Positions 26,812-34,947 of a stretch of DNA of 64,000 nucleotides are shown piece by piece. Within the stretch, counting starts at the first letter, position 1, and every line of letters starts with the position of its first letter. Source of the DNA: Microterricola viridarii (GTDB lineage Bacteria; Actinomycetota; Actinomycetes; Actinomycetales; Microbacteriaceae). Made by a program: the position numbers and the translations under genes. The DNA lies in assembly GCF_900104895.1 (NCBI RefSeq), contig NZ_LT629742.1:1-64000 (forward strand), given 5' to 3'. The notes beneath the pieces were generated by a model. It made no database searches and had not been told where the DNA came from. It saw only the letters and a list, made by a program, of their open reading frames with translations.

Positions 26812-28344
26812 ATGAAACGTCGTGACTTTCTGATCGGCTCCGCCTCGGCCATCACGCTGCTGGCGCTCACCGCCTGCACCCCGGCCCCGCCGAGCCCGAC
26901 GCCCACCCCGACGCGCACTCCCGCGCCCCCGCTGCCCACCGGCGTGCCCCAGCCGATCCGGCTGCAGCGCTCCAATTGGGGCACCGATCCCTTCGCGCGC
27001 GGCGCGTTCAGCTATCCCCGCGTCGACAGCACCGACGAGCTGCGCGTGCAGCTGCGGCGCTCGCTCGACGATCGGTTGTTCTTTGCCGGCGAGGCTACGG
27101 CCAGCGACTCGCCTGGCACCGTTCAGGGCGCCCAGGGCTCCGGCGTGCGTGCGGCGCTCGACATCTCGGACGTCGCGGAGCGCGGCGAGCGCATCGCGGT
27201 CATCGGCGCCGGCATCGCCGGGCTGACCGCCGCGCGGGCGCTGCGCGAGTCCGGCTTCGACGTCGTCGTGGTGGAAGCCCGCGATCGCCTCGGCGGCCGC
27301 ATCCAGAGCATGGTCGACGACCACTGGCCCGTGCCCGTCGAGCTCGGCCCGCTCTTCCTCAGCGATTCCTCCAGCATGCTCGCCGGCCAGCTGGCCCTCG
27401 CCGGCGTCGGCACCCAGCCGTTCGCGCGCACCCCCGAGGTGCGCACCGGCGCCGGCACCGTCGTCGGCCCCTCGGATGTGGGCAGCAAGGCGCTCGCCTC
27501 GGCGGGCGAGTGGGCAACGGGCCACGAACCGGACAGCTCCGTCGCCGAGGCGCTGACGGAGTCCGGAGTGGCTGCCTCGCTCGGCATCGAGCCCGACGCG
27601 AACGGGGTTGCCCCGATCGATTGGCTTGGGCACGAGCTCACCAGCGTGCTGCAACCGGCGGCCGGGGCATCCGCAGACCTGGTCTCCGCCCAGCAGCTCG
27701 ACCCGCTGCTGGCCAGGGCCGCGTCGATGACCGAGATCGTGACCGGTTCGGCGCAGGGCCTCGGCGGCCTGATCAGCTCGCTGGCCGACGGCCTCGACGT
27801 GCTGGTGGGCAGCCCCGTCGCGACCATCATGTGGGACGACACCGGGGTGAGCCTGCGCCTGGCGCACGGCGAATCGCTCCGCACCGACCGGGTGCTCGTG
27901 ACGATCCCCCTCGGCGTGCTGCAACAGGACACCACGCTGTTCGAGCCCGCACTGCCCAGCTGGAAGCTCGACGCGATCGGCGAGCTCGGCATGGGCACGG
28001 TCGACACCGTCTGGCTGCAGTTCGACGAGGCGTTCTGGGCAACGGATGCCACGGTGCTCAGCACGATCGGGCCGGCCGTCGCGTCGGAGGATGGCACCAC
28101 ACCGCCCACAGCGGCATCCGATGAGCCATCCGGAGCGCTTCCCGACGCCACCCCGGTGCCGGCGCCGGAGCGCAGCCCCATCGCCTACTGGACCAACCTC
28201 GCCCCGCTCACCGGCTCGCCCGTGCTGGTCGGAACGATTGCCGCCGAGTTCGCGGCCGAGCTCGGGGCGCTCTCCGACGAGGAGTTCAGCGCGCGGGTGC
28301 TGGCGGCACTTGCCCCGTTTGCTCCCGGAGCAGGCGCTCCCTGA
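26812..28344 (+). CDS. Tat-exported lipoprotein amine oxidase, apparently circularly permuted
   Basis: This is a 510-residue flavin amine oxidase with unusual order. The N-terminus has a twin-arginine signal (MKRRDFLIGS) ending in a lipobox with Cys22, then a Pro/Thr-rich linker (24-47). Residues 53-115 (SNWGTDPFARGAFSYPRV, FAGEATASDSPGTVQGA, SGVRAAL) match the motifs that close the C-terminus of ordinary amine oxidases. Only then comes the Rossmann FAD motif, IAVIGAGIAGLTAARALRESG (128-148) with RLGGR at 159-163. The C-terminus stops after ARVLAALAPF, just where the WG motif would normally follow. The fold thus seems rotated while keeping all parts. It overlaps the convergent gene by 59 bases. 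The substrate is unknown. Confidence 0.85.
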   Translation: MKRRDFLIGSASAITLLALTACTPAPPSPTPTPTRTPAPPLPTGVPQPIRLQRSNWGTDPFARGAFSYPRVDSTDELRVQLRRSLDDRLFFAGEATASDSPGTVQGAQGSGVRAALDISDVAERGERIAVIGAGIAGLTAARALRESGFDVVVVEARDRLGGRIQSMVDDHWPVPVELGPLFLSDSSSMLAGQLALAGVGTQPFARTPEVRTGAGTVVGPSDVGSKALASAGEWATGHEPDSSVAEALTESGVAASLGIEPDANGVAPIDWLGHELTSVLQPAAGASADLVSAQQLDPLLARAASMTEIVTGSAQGLGGLISSLADGLDVLVGSPVATIMWDDTGVSLRLAHGESLRTDRVLVTIPLGVLQQDTTLFEPALPSWKLDAIGELGMGTVDTVWLQFDEAFWATDATVLSTIGPAVASEDGTTPPTAASDEPSGALPDATPVPAPERSPIAYWTNLAPLTGSPVLVGTIAAEFAAELGALSDEEFSARVLAALAPFAPGAGAP

Positions 28345-29107
28345 GCTTCGTCGCCCGCGCCGTGATGCGGCGGCTGACCGCGACCAGCATCGCGGCGACA
28401 CCGAGGAAGATGCCGAGCACGAGCAGGCAGTAGAAGGCGATGCCCAGCGCCCCGCCGACCTGTGCCGGGTCGAGGAAGAAGTACGGGTACCAGCCGACAT
28501 CCGCGCCGCGGATCAGCGTGAAGATGAGCCACGCCACCGGGAACGGCAGCACCCAGCCGAGCGTCGACCACGGCATCGGGTCGCTGCGCGGGCTGATCAC
28601 GGCATCGAAGAACCAGCCCACCAGCGCCAGCGCGGGCACGACGAAGTGCAGCAGCGTGTCTGACCAGGGCACGTCGACCCGGTACGCCCGGGTCGAGGCC
28701 TGCGCGACGATCACGGCGAAGACGATGCCGGAAACCAGCAGGTAACACATCACCACCGTGCGCATGATGCTGAGCCAGTGCGGGTCGCGTTCGCGCAGCA
28801 GGGCCGCAATGCCGCCCGCGATCAGCATGACGACGGCCAGCATCGCCGACTGGATGGTGAAGTAGCTGAAGAAGTTGTTCGTCGCGAAAGACGAGAAGCC
28901 GAGCACGTAGTTGAAGTTGCCGAACAGGGCGAGCAGCTCGAGGCCGGCCAGGGCGAGCCGGTACACGCCGAGCCCGACCCTCAGCGGGCGCGGGCGCGCG
29001 GCGCCCCGCTCGAGCGCACCGCCCTGGCCAGCCGAGGCCGCTTGTGGCGCCGCGGGAGTCTGTTGGCCCCGTGCGGGGGTGGCGGACTCGGGGGCACGGC
29101 GGTGCAT
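28286..29107 (-). CDS. Pr6Pr-family membrane protein
   Basis: This encodes 273 residues with six or seven predicted membrane helices. Pieces typical of the Pr6Pr family are NFFSYFTIQSAMLAVVML, DTLLHFVVPALALVGWFFD, PMPWSTLGWVLPFPVAWLIF and YPYFFLDP. An Ala/Gly/Arg-rich ~40-residue cytosolic start precedes the first helix. No function is established for the family. The 3' end overlaps the flavoprotein's 3' end by 59 bases on the opposite strand. Confidence 0.85.
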   Translation of the reverse strand: MHRRAPESATPARGQQTPAAPQAASAGQGGALERGAARPRPLRVGLGVYRLALAGLELLALFGNFNYVLGFSSFATNNFFSYFTIQSAMLAVVMLIAGGIAALLRERDPHWLSIMRTVVMCYLLVSGIVFAVIVAQASTRAYRVDVPWSDTLLHFVVPALALVGWFFDAVISPRSDPMPWSTLGWVLPFPVAWLIFTLIRGADVGWYPYFFLDPAQVGGALGIAFYCLLVLGIFLGVAAMLVAVSRRITARATKLRERLLREQTGQVPPAPAR

Positions 29108-29215
29108 GCTCCCACGCTACGCCGTGCCGGCTGTTGGGCCGATTCCGGGCCGGGCGTGCGCGGCATCCGCGACGGCGCAGGGTGTCACATGAGGCGCGGC
29201 GCATGGAGCACCGTT

Positions 29216-29221
29216 TAGGCT
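29216..29221 (+). promoter_or_regulatory. -10 element TAGGCT of a leaderless aminotransferase transcript
   Basis: TAGGCT directly abuts GTG 29222, and a second in-frame GTG at 29228 is 6 bases downstream of it. The second GTG is well placed as a leaderless start. Confidence 0.5.
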
Positions 29222-30430
29222 GTGACCGTGACCGAAACTACGCGTATCTCAGCCCGTATCGCCGCAATCGCCGAATCGGCGACCCTCAAGGTTGACGGCA
29301 AGGCCAAGGCCCTTCAGGCGGAGGGCCGTCCGGTGATCAGTTATGCCGCCGGCGAGCCCGATTTCGCCACCCCGGCGCACATCGTCGAGGCCGCGCTCGC
29401 CGCCGTGCGCGATCCCAAGAACTACCGCTACACCCCGGCCGCCGGACTGCCGGAGCTGCGCGAGGCGATTGCAGCGAAGACGCTGCGCGACTCGGGCCTC
29501 GAGGTCTCCCCCAGCCAGGTGATCGTCACCAACGGCGGCAAGCAGGCCGTCTACCAGGCGTTCCAGACGCTGCTCGACCCGGGCGACGAGGTTCTCGTGC
29601 CGACGCCGTACTGGACCACCTACCCCGAGGCCATCCAGCTGGCCGGCGGCCGCCAGGTCGACGTCTTCGCCGGCAGCGACCAGAACTACCTCGTCACCGT
29701 CGAGCAGCTGGAGGCGGCGCGCACCCCGCGCACCAAGGTGTTGCTCTTCGTCTCGCCGTCCAACCCGACCGGCGCCGTCTACTCCCCCGAGCAGACCAAG
29801 GCGATCGGCGAGTGGGCGCTGGAGAACGGCCTCTGGGTCATCAGCGACGAGATCTACCAGAACCTCACCTACGACGGCGTCAAGGCCGTCTCGATCGTCG
29901 AGGCCGTGCCGGAATTGGCCGACCGCACCATCCTGGTCAACGGCGTCGCCAAGACGTACGCCATGACCGGCTGGCGTGTGGGCTGGATGGTCGGCCCTGC
30001 CGACGCCATCAAGGGCGCGGCGAACCTGCAGTCGCACCTGAGCTCGAATGTCTCCAACATCTCGCAGCGCGCTGCCATCGAGGCCCTGACGGGCCCGCAG
30101 GACGCCGTCACCGAGATGCGCACGGCCTTCGACCGCCGCCGCAAGCTGATCGTCTCGGAGCTGTCGAAGATCGAGGGCATGAACGTGCCGACGCCGGAGG
30201 GCGCCTTCTACGTGTACCCGGATGTCACCGGGCTGCTGAACCGGGAGTGGGCCGGCGTCACGCCGACCACCTCCCTCGAGCTGGCCGACCTGATCCTGGA
30301 CAAGGCCGAGGTCGCCGTCGTGCCCGGTGAGGCGTTCGGCCCGAGCGGCTTCGTGCGCCTGAGCTACGCGCTCGGCGACGCCCCACTGCTCGAGGGCGTG
30401 CAGCGCCTGCAGCGCCTCTTCGCCGTCTAG
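29222..30430 (+). CDS. PLP-dependent aspartate-type aminotransferase
   Basis: This 402-residue fold-type-I aminotransferase belongs to the Ib group. PLP contacts visible are GGKQAVY (105-111), Tyr130, Asn181 in [10 protein letters not shown], Asp209 and Tyr212 in DEIYQ, and Lys244 in [15 protein letters not shown]. Arg of FVRLSYA near the end binds the substrate carboxylate. Reaction: amino-group transfer between aspartate (or another amino acid) and 2-oxoglutarate. If the leaderless start at 29228 is used, the protein is two residues shorter. Its place near trpT-secE-nusG is conserved in related bacteria. Confidence 0.93.
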   Translation: MTVTETTRISARIAAIAESATLKVDGKAKALQAEGRPVISYAAGEPDFATPAHIVEAALAAVRDPKNYRYTPAAGLPELREAIAAKTLRDSGLEVSPSQVIVTNGGKQAVYQAFQTLLDPGDEVLVPTPYWTTYPEAIQLAGGRQVDVFAGSDQNYLVTVEQLEAARTPRTKVLLFVSPSNPTGAVYSPEQTKAIGEWALENGLWVISDEIYQNLTYDGVKAVSIVEAVPELADRTILVNGVAKTYAMTGWRVGWMVGPADAIKGAANLQSHLSSNVSNISQRAAIEALTGPQDAVTEMRTAFDRRRKLIVSELSKIEGMNVPTPEGAFYVYPDVTGLLNREWAGVTPTTSLELADLILDKAEVAVVPGEAFGPSGFVRLSYALGDAPLLEGVQRLQRLFAV

Positions 30431-30481
30431 TCGGCATGCCGCCGCGGTGTCCGCAAGGCTCCGCGGGAGGCAATAGTCGCG

Positions 30482-30516
30482 CAGGGAGGCCAGATTCTCG
30501 GAATCTGGCCTCCCTG
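30482..30516. terminator. Hairpin terminator after the aminotransferase
   Basis: AGGGAGGCCAGATTC (30483-30497) pairs perfectly with 30501-30515 around a TCG loop; one further pair extends the stem. It lies between convergent genes. Its core is shared with the hairpin at 47721. Confidence 0.85.
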
Positions 30517-30552
30517 GCTCGTTAAGGCCTCCCGCGGGCAGGCGGAGCGCGT

Positions 30553-31275
30553 CTAGTGGGACCCGGCCGTGGCCGCGGCTAGCTCGCTGAGCTGGCCGTC
30601 GACCATCTCGAGCACGCGGTCACAGTGACCGAGCACGTCGCGGTCGTGGGTGACCATCACAACGGCGACGGCGGACCGCTTGGCCCGCTCGGCGAGGATC
30701 GCGACGACCTCCTGGCTCCGATCCCTGTCCAGGGCGGCCGTCGGCTCGTCGACGAGCAGCAGGGACGGGTTGTTCACGAGTGCGCGGGCGATGCCGACCC
30801 GTTGCCGCTCTCCGCCGGAGAGCTGCCTTGGCCGGTGGCCCGCCCGGTGCGCCATCCCCAGCTCGGCCAGCAGTGCCTCCGGCTCGGCCGTGCGGTTGCC
30901 CGCCAGGCGCGCCGCGAGTCGCAGCTGGTCGGCGGCGCCCAGTGCGGGGATCAGGTTGCCGGACTGGAAGACGAACCCGATGTTCCGCAGGCGGAAGCGG
31001 GCCGCGGCGGCCCGGTTGAGGCTGGCCAGGTCGGTGCCGTGCACGCGCACGGACCCGGAGTCCGGCTTGCCGAGCGCGCCCGCGATGGCGAGCAGCGAGG
31101 ACTTGCCGGAGCCGGACGGCCCGACGACGGCCACGAATTCCCCGGGCTGCACGCGGAGCGAGACGGAGTCGAGTGCGCGCACCCGGCCGTCGCCGTCACC
31201 CAGTTCCAGCACGGCGTCGGTGATCTCCAGCGCCGGGGCGCTCGTGAGAGCAGTGTTCACAGTGTGTGTCGTCAT
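30553..31275 (-). CDS. ABC transporter ATPase, LolD/MacB type
   Basis: This is a 240-residue ATPase with Walker [10 protein letters not shown] (52-60), Q-loop FVFQSGNLIPAL, signature LSGGERQRVGIARAL, Walker B LLLVDEP and the switch His in VTHD. It would power the FtsX-type permease encoded just upstream, whose stop overlaps its start by four bases. Such pairs move lipoproteins, peptides or antimicrobial compounds, often by a mechanotransmission mechanism. The TetR-family gene ahead of the pair suggests induction by a toxic ligand. Confidence 0.9.
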   Translation of the reverse strand: MTTHTVNTALTSAPALEITDAVLELGDGDGRVRALDSVSLRVQPGEFVAVVGPSGSGKSSLLAIAGALGKPDSGSVRVHGTDLASLNRAAAARFRLRNIGFVFQSGNLIPALGAADQLRLAARLAGNRTAEPEALLAELGMAHRAGHRPRQLSGGERQRVGIARALVNNPSLLLVDEPTAALDRDRSQEVVAILAERAKRSAVAVVMVTHDRDVLGHCDRVLEMVDGQLSELAAATAGSH

Positions 31276-32414
31276 CGTTGGCCTCCGAGGGCGGTGATCG
31301 GGTCGACGCGGGCAATTCGGAGGACCGCGACGGCGGCGCCCAGGAGCCCGAGTGCGATGGTGAGCAGCGAGGCGAAGGCCACGGGGGCCGCCTCCAGCTC
31401 GAAGGGCATGGCCTCCGGCATGACGGCGCCGAGGCCGACGCCTGCTGCAACGCCGATCGCGGTGAAGCCGACGAGGAGCATGGCGGCCTGGGCGAGTCCG
31501 TCCCGCAGCAGGTATCCGCTCGACGCGCCCACGGCCCGCAGCACGGCGATCTCATGGGTGCGCTGGATGGTCCAGACGGTGAAGAAGGCGCCGACGACGA
31601 GCGCGCAGATGGCGTAGAGGAACACCTGGATCATGCTCAGCGTCAGCGTCTCTGCCTCGTAGCCCGGTGAGGCGTTGAAGGCCTCCGTGCGCAGCATCGT
31701 CATGGTGCCGGCCGCGTCGTCGCCCGCCTCGATGTCGATCGAGGAGCCTGCGGCGGCCTGGAGCGCCACAACGCTCGAGTACGGGTAGTCGGCGGCCAGC
31801 ACCGAGGCCTCTGTCGGCACACCGGGCGCGGCCGTGTTCGACGCGATCAGGCGCCACGTGCCGATCGGCAGATAGGCGACGTCGACGTGGCCGAAGGTCG
31901 CCTGCCCGGCGGTGAAGCCCACGACGGTGAGCTCGAGCCCGACACGGTCCAGGGTGACGACACTGCCGACCTCGAGCCCGGCGGCCCGCGCGGTGTCAGA
32001 GACGACGATGCCGTCGGGCGCGCCGAGGCCGCTCCCCTCGGAGAGCTCGGGGGCGAGGAACCCGCCGGGCTCGACGCCGAAGAGTGTGAGGTCGACCTGC
32101 ATGCCTTGGTCACTCGTCCCGTTGACGATGCTCACGCCCATCGGCTCAGCCGACTCGACGCCCTCGGCCCGCGCCCAGTACTCGAGTTGCTCGTCATCGA
32201 CGAGGGAACGGCTGAACGCGTTGTCCGTCATGGTGCCCTCGTCGAAGGCGAATGCCGTGGCCGGCATCGACTTCAGGCCAGAGACCCCGTCGTTGACGAG
32301 GCCGGTCGAGAGGCCGGACAGCAACACCACGAGAACAGCGATCAGCGCGATCACGATTCCCATGAGTGCGAAGCGCCCTCTGGCGAACCTGAGTTCGCGC
32401 AGCGCTAGGAACAT
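31272..32414 (-). CDS. FtsX-type ABC permease
   Basis: This encodes 380 residues from the ATG at 32414, preceded by AAGGAG. An N-terminal helix (FALMGIVIALIAVLVVLLSGL) is followed by a ~200-residue periplasmic-type domain and three C-terminal helices that form the FtsX core (IQVFLYAICALVVGAFFTVW, then TIQRTHEIAVLRAVGAS). It is translationally coupled to the ATPase. No specific substrate can be assigned. Confidence 0.88.
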   Translation of the reverse strand: MFLALRELRFARGRFALMGIVIALIAVLVVLLSGLSTGLVNDGVSGLKSMPATAFAFDEGTMTDNAFSRSLVDDEQLEYWARAEGVESAEPMGVSIVNGTSDQGMQVDLTLFGVEPGGFLAPELSEGSGLGAPDGIVVSDTARAAGLEVGSVVTLDRVGLELTVVGFTAGQATFGHVDVAYLPIGTWRLIASNTAAPGVPTEASVLAADYPYSSVVALQAAAGSSIDIEAGDDAAGTMTMLRTEAFNASPGYEAETLTLSMIQVFLYAICALVVGAFFTVWTIQRTHEIAVLRAVGASSGYLLRDGLAQAAMLLVGFTAIGVAAGVGLGAVMPEAMPFELEAAPVAFASLLTIALGLLGAAVAVLRIARVDPITALGGQR

Positions 32415-32440
32415 GGAGACTCCTTGGGGGTCAGAACACT

Positions 32441-32477
32441 CCGACAGTGTGTCGGCAAGATACCGACAGTCTGTCAC
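32441..32477. promoter_or_regulatory. Double operator for the TetR-family repressor
   Basis: CCGACA-GTG-TGTCGG (32441-32455) is a perfect inverted repeat, and CCGACAGTCTGTC (32463-32475) a close second copy 22 bases away. They sit between tetR and the permease gene, overlapping the region where its promoter must lie. Confidence 0.7.
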
Positions 32478-32508
32478 CAAGAAGGCCGTGCCCCCAAATC
32501 AACGCGCC

Positions 32509-33084
32509 TCAGGCGAGGAGCCCCCGGGTGAGGAGCGCCATGACCTTGGCGGTGACGTCGTCGGCCGACATCCCGTGGGTCACCAGTTGGACGCCCGTGT
32601 TGAGCAGCCCCTGCACCAGGTAGGCCTGTGCCGCGGCGTCCGGGACACCGAGATCCTCGAGCACGGTGCGCACCGGCTCCAGCAGCGCATCATGCAGCGC
32701 CTTGATGTCCTCCTGCTTGCTCGGGGACAGCTCCTCGCCACGCAGCTCGGCGGCGATGGCGTGCCGCCCGTCCGCCGTCATCCGCATCGTGGCGGCCACA
32801 TAGGCGGTGAGCCTGTCGATGCCCGGCTCCGTGCCGCGCAGGGCCTCGTCGATCTCGGCACCCCACTCGTCGAACGCGCGCATGGCCACGGCCGCGAGCA
32901 GGTCGTCCTTGGAGGGGAAGTAGTCGTAGAAGCTGGAACGGGCCAGGCCCGCCCGCTCGCCGACCGTGCGCGGGTTCACGCCGGCGACACCGCCCTCGAG
33001 CAGCAGCGCCTCGGCGGCCGAGAGGAGTGCGGCGCGCTGGGCGCTGCGGTGTTCGGCGACCGTCGGCTTGGATATCTTCGGCAT
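32509..33084 (-). CDS. TetR-family transcriptional repressor
   Basis: This 191-residue protein has the N-terminal helix-turn-helix RTVGERAGLARSSFYDYFPSKDDLLAAV; the remainder is a helical ligand-binding domain (TAYVAATMRMTADGRHAIAA and following). The start at 33084 begins just before the conserved helix. It lies on the same strand and upstream of the ABC pair, with a double palindromic operator between. It therefore probably represses the exporter; whether it also controls itself is unclear. Confidence 0.9.
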   Translation of the reverse strand: MPKISKPTVAEHRSAQRAALLSAAEALLLEGGVAGVNPRTVGERAGLARSSFYDYFPSKDDLLAAVAMRAFDEWGAEIDEALRGTEPGIDRLTAYVAATMRMTADGRHAIAAELRGEELSPSKQEDIKALHDALLEPVRTVLEDLGVPDAAAQAYLVQGLLNTGVQLVTHGMSADDVTAKVMALLTRGLLA

Positions 33085-33118
33085 CCGCCCATTATGCCCG
33101 GGCCCGTGCGGTGGGGCC

Positions 33119-34042
33119 TCAGGCCGGCAGGAGCGCAGCGCGGGCGGCGGCCTCCACGGCGTCGGCCACCCGGCTGAGCAGCCCGGAGGCGAGCCGCCAC
33201 TGCTGCCAGTACAGCGGGATGTCGACGCCGCCGCTCGGGTCGAGGTCGACGAGGGCGCCGGACGCCACGCGCTGCTCCACCTGAAGCGGCGGCAGCATGC
33301 CCCAGCCGAGGCCGAGCTCGACGGCGGCGGCGAAGTCGGCGGAGGACGGCACGAAGTGGCTCGGCGGACGCGGGACCGCACCGGCATCCGCCCCCTGCCC
33401 GCGCCGGCGGAACCGCGCCGCCAGGTAGCCGTGCTGCAGGTCGTCGCGCCGGTCGAAGTTGACCACCGGCGCCTCGGCCAGCGCCGCGAGGCTCACGCCC
33501 TGCGGAAACCAGCTGGCGGCGAAACCGGGCGAGGCCATCGGCCGGTACTGCATCGCGCCGAGCGGGCGCACGGTGCAGCCGGGCACGGGCTCGGCGGCGG
33601 AGGTGACGGCCGCCATCACGGTGCCGGCCTCGAGCAGTGCCACCGTGTGGGCCTGATCCTCGCGGTAGAGGTCGAAGCGCACGTTCTCGGTGCGGGAGAG
33701 CTCGGCGAGGGCCGGCAGGATCCAGGTGCCGAGCGAGTCGGCATTGACGGCGAGCGGCACGGTGACCGGCGACTGCGCGCCGCTCTCCACGCCGAGCGTC
33801 GCGAGCGTCTCGTGCTCGAGCTGGTCGAACTGGCGCGCCAGGCGCATCACCAGCTCGCCGGAGGCCGTGGCCCTGATCGGCTTCGAGCGCACCAGCAGCA
33901 CCCGGCCCAGCTGCTGCTCGAGCGCCTTGATGCGCTGGCTGACGGCGGAGGGCGTGACGCTGAGGGCGCGCGCGGCCGCGTCAAAGCTGCCCTCGTCGAG
34001 CACGGCCGCGAGGGTGCGCAGGTGATCGGAGTGCAGTTGCAT
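33119..34042 (-). CDS. lysG: LysR-family regulator, LysG/ArgP type
   Basis: This encodes 307 residues with the LysR helix-turn-helix at the N-terminus (SFDAAARALSVTPSAVSQRIKALEQQLG). Its divergent pairing with a LysE exporter is the arrangement known from Corynebacterium, where LysG activates lysE when lysine, arginine or histidine accumulates. The effector domain follows the usual layout (NADSLGTWILPALAEL). The 94-base gap between the two genes holds both promoters; TTATGTCACGTAA at about 34079-34091 is a candidate operator. Confidence 0.88.
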   Translation of the reverse strand: MQLHSDHLRTLAAVLDEGSFDAAARALSVTPSAVSQRIKALEQQLGRVLLVRSKPIRATASGELVMRLARQFDQLEHETLATLGVESGAQSPVTVPLAVNADSLGTWILPALAELSRTENVRFDLYREDQAHTVALLEAGTVMAAVTSAAEPVPGCTVRPLGAMQYRPMASPGFAASWFPQGVSLAALAEAPVVNFDRRDDLQHGYLAARFRRRGQGADAGAVPRPPSHFVPSSADFAAAVELGLGWGMLPPLQVEQRVASGALVDLDPSGGVDIPLYWQQWRLASGLLSRVADAVEAAARAALLPA

Positions 34043-34124
34043 GGGGACAGGCTAGTGCAGCCCCAGATCAGTTCTGCTTATGTCACGTAAAGAATATGAG
34101 CTGGATTGATTCGAGGCGAGGGCC

Positions 34125-34130
34125 TAGCGT
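34125..34130 (+). promoter_or_regulatory. -10 element TAGCGT of leaderless lysE
   Basis: TAGCGT lies 6 bases before GTG 34137, which would be at or next to the transcription start. The position is the same as in the transporter gene at 18516. Confidence 0.45.
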
Positions 34131-34136
34131 CGGAGC

Positions 34137-34913
34137 GTGACCCCTTCGCTCGCTCCCCTGCTCGCCGGCATCGGCCTCGGCTTCTCCCTGATCATCGCGA
34201 TCGGCGCGCAGAACGTCTTCGTGCTGCGCCAGGGCATCCGCCGCGAGCACGTGCTGGCCGTCGTCATCCTCTGCGCGGTCTCCGACGCCGTGCTGATCAT
34301 GGTCGGCATCAGCGGGATCGGCGCGCTGCTCGGCCAGCTGCCCTGGCTGCTGCCGGTCGCCCGCTGGGCCGGGGCGCTCTTCCTCGTCGGCTACGGGTTG
34401 CTCGCCGCCTGGCGGGCGCTGCGCCCGGGCGGGGCCGGGCTGCTCGCGGATGCCGCGGGCGGCGAGGGCGAGGCAGCCGTCGCCGCGGAGGGTGCCGAGC
34501 TCGCCGCAACCGGGGGCGGGGCCGGCGCGACGCGCAGCGCGACGGCCATCCGCGCCGCACGCACCACAACGACGGGCACCAGAACGTCGGGCACCAAAAT
34601 ACCGGGCACCGCCAGGGCCGGCACCCTCGGAGCGGCGCTGGCGACGGCGTTCGCGCTCACCTGGCTGAACCCGCACGTCTACCTCGACACCGTGTTCCTG
34701 CTCGGCTCCGTCGCGAACGGGCACGGCGACCCCGGCCGCTGGCTGTTCGGCGCCGGCGCCATCGTCGCGAGCCTCGTCTGGTTCACCTCACTCGGCTTCG
34801 GCGCGCGCTACCTCGGCCGCTGGCTCGGCACCCCACGCGCCTGGCGCGTGCTCGACGCGGTGATCGCCGTGGTGATGGTCACCCTCGGCGTGCTGTTGGT
34901 GCTGCCGCACTAG
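34137..34913 (+). CDS. lysE: LysE-family basic amino acid exporter
   Basis: This 258-residue membrane protein has the family marks GLGFSLIIAIGAQNVFVLRQGI (12-33) and TAFALTWLNPHVYLDTVFLLG. About six helices are predicted. Between helices 3 and 4 (roughly residues 97-163) is a long Ala/Gly/Glu then Thr/Arg/Gly-rich linker (for example TTTTGTRTSGTKIPGTA), much longer than usual in the family. It would export lysine or arginine under control of the divergent LysG. Confidence 0.9.
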   Translation: MTPSLAPLLAGIGLGFSLIIAIGAQNVFVLRQGIRREHVLAVVILCAVSDAVLIMVGISGIGALLGQLPWLLPVARWAGALFLVGYGLLAAWRALRPGGAGLLADAAGGEGEAAVAAEGAELAATGGGAGATRSATAIRAARTTTTGTRTSGTKIPGTARAGTLGAALATAFALTWLNPHVYLDTVFLLGSVANGHGDPGRWLFGAGAIVASLVWFTSLGFGARYLGRWLGTPRAWRVLDAVIAVVMVTLGVLLVLPH

Positions 34914-34947
34914 CGAGCCGGCGTCGCACTCGCCCGCCGGCTCCGCC

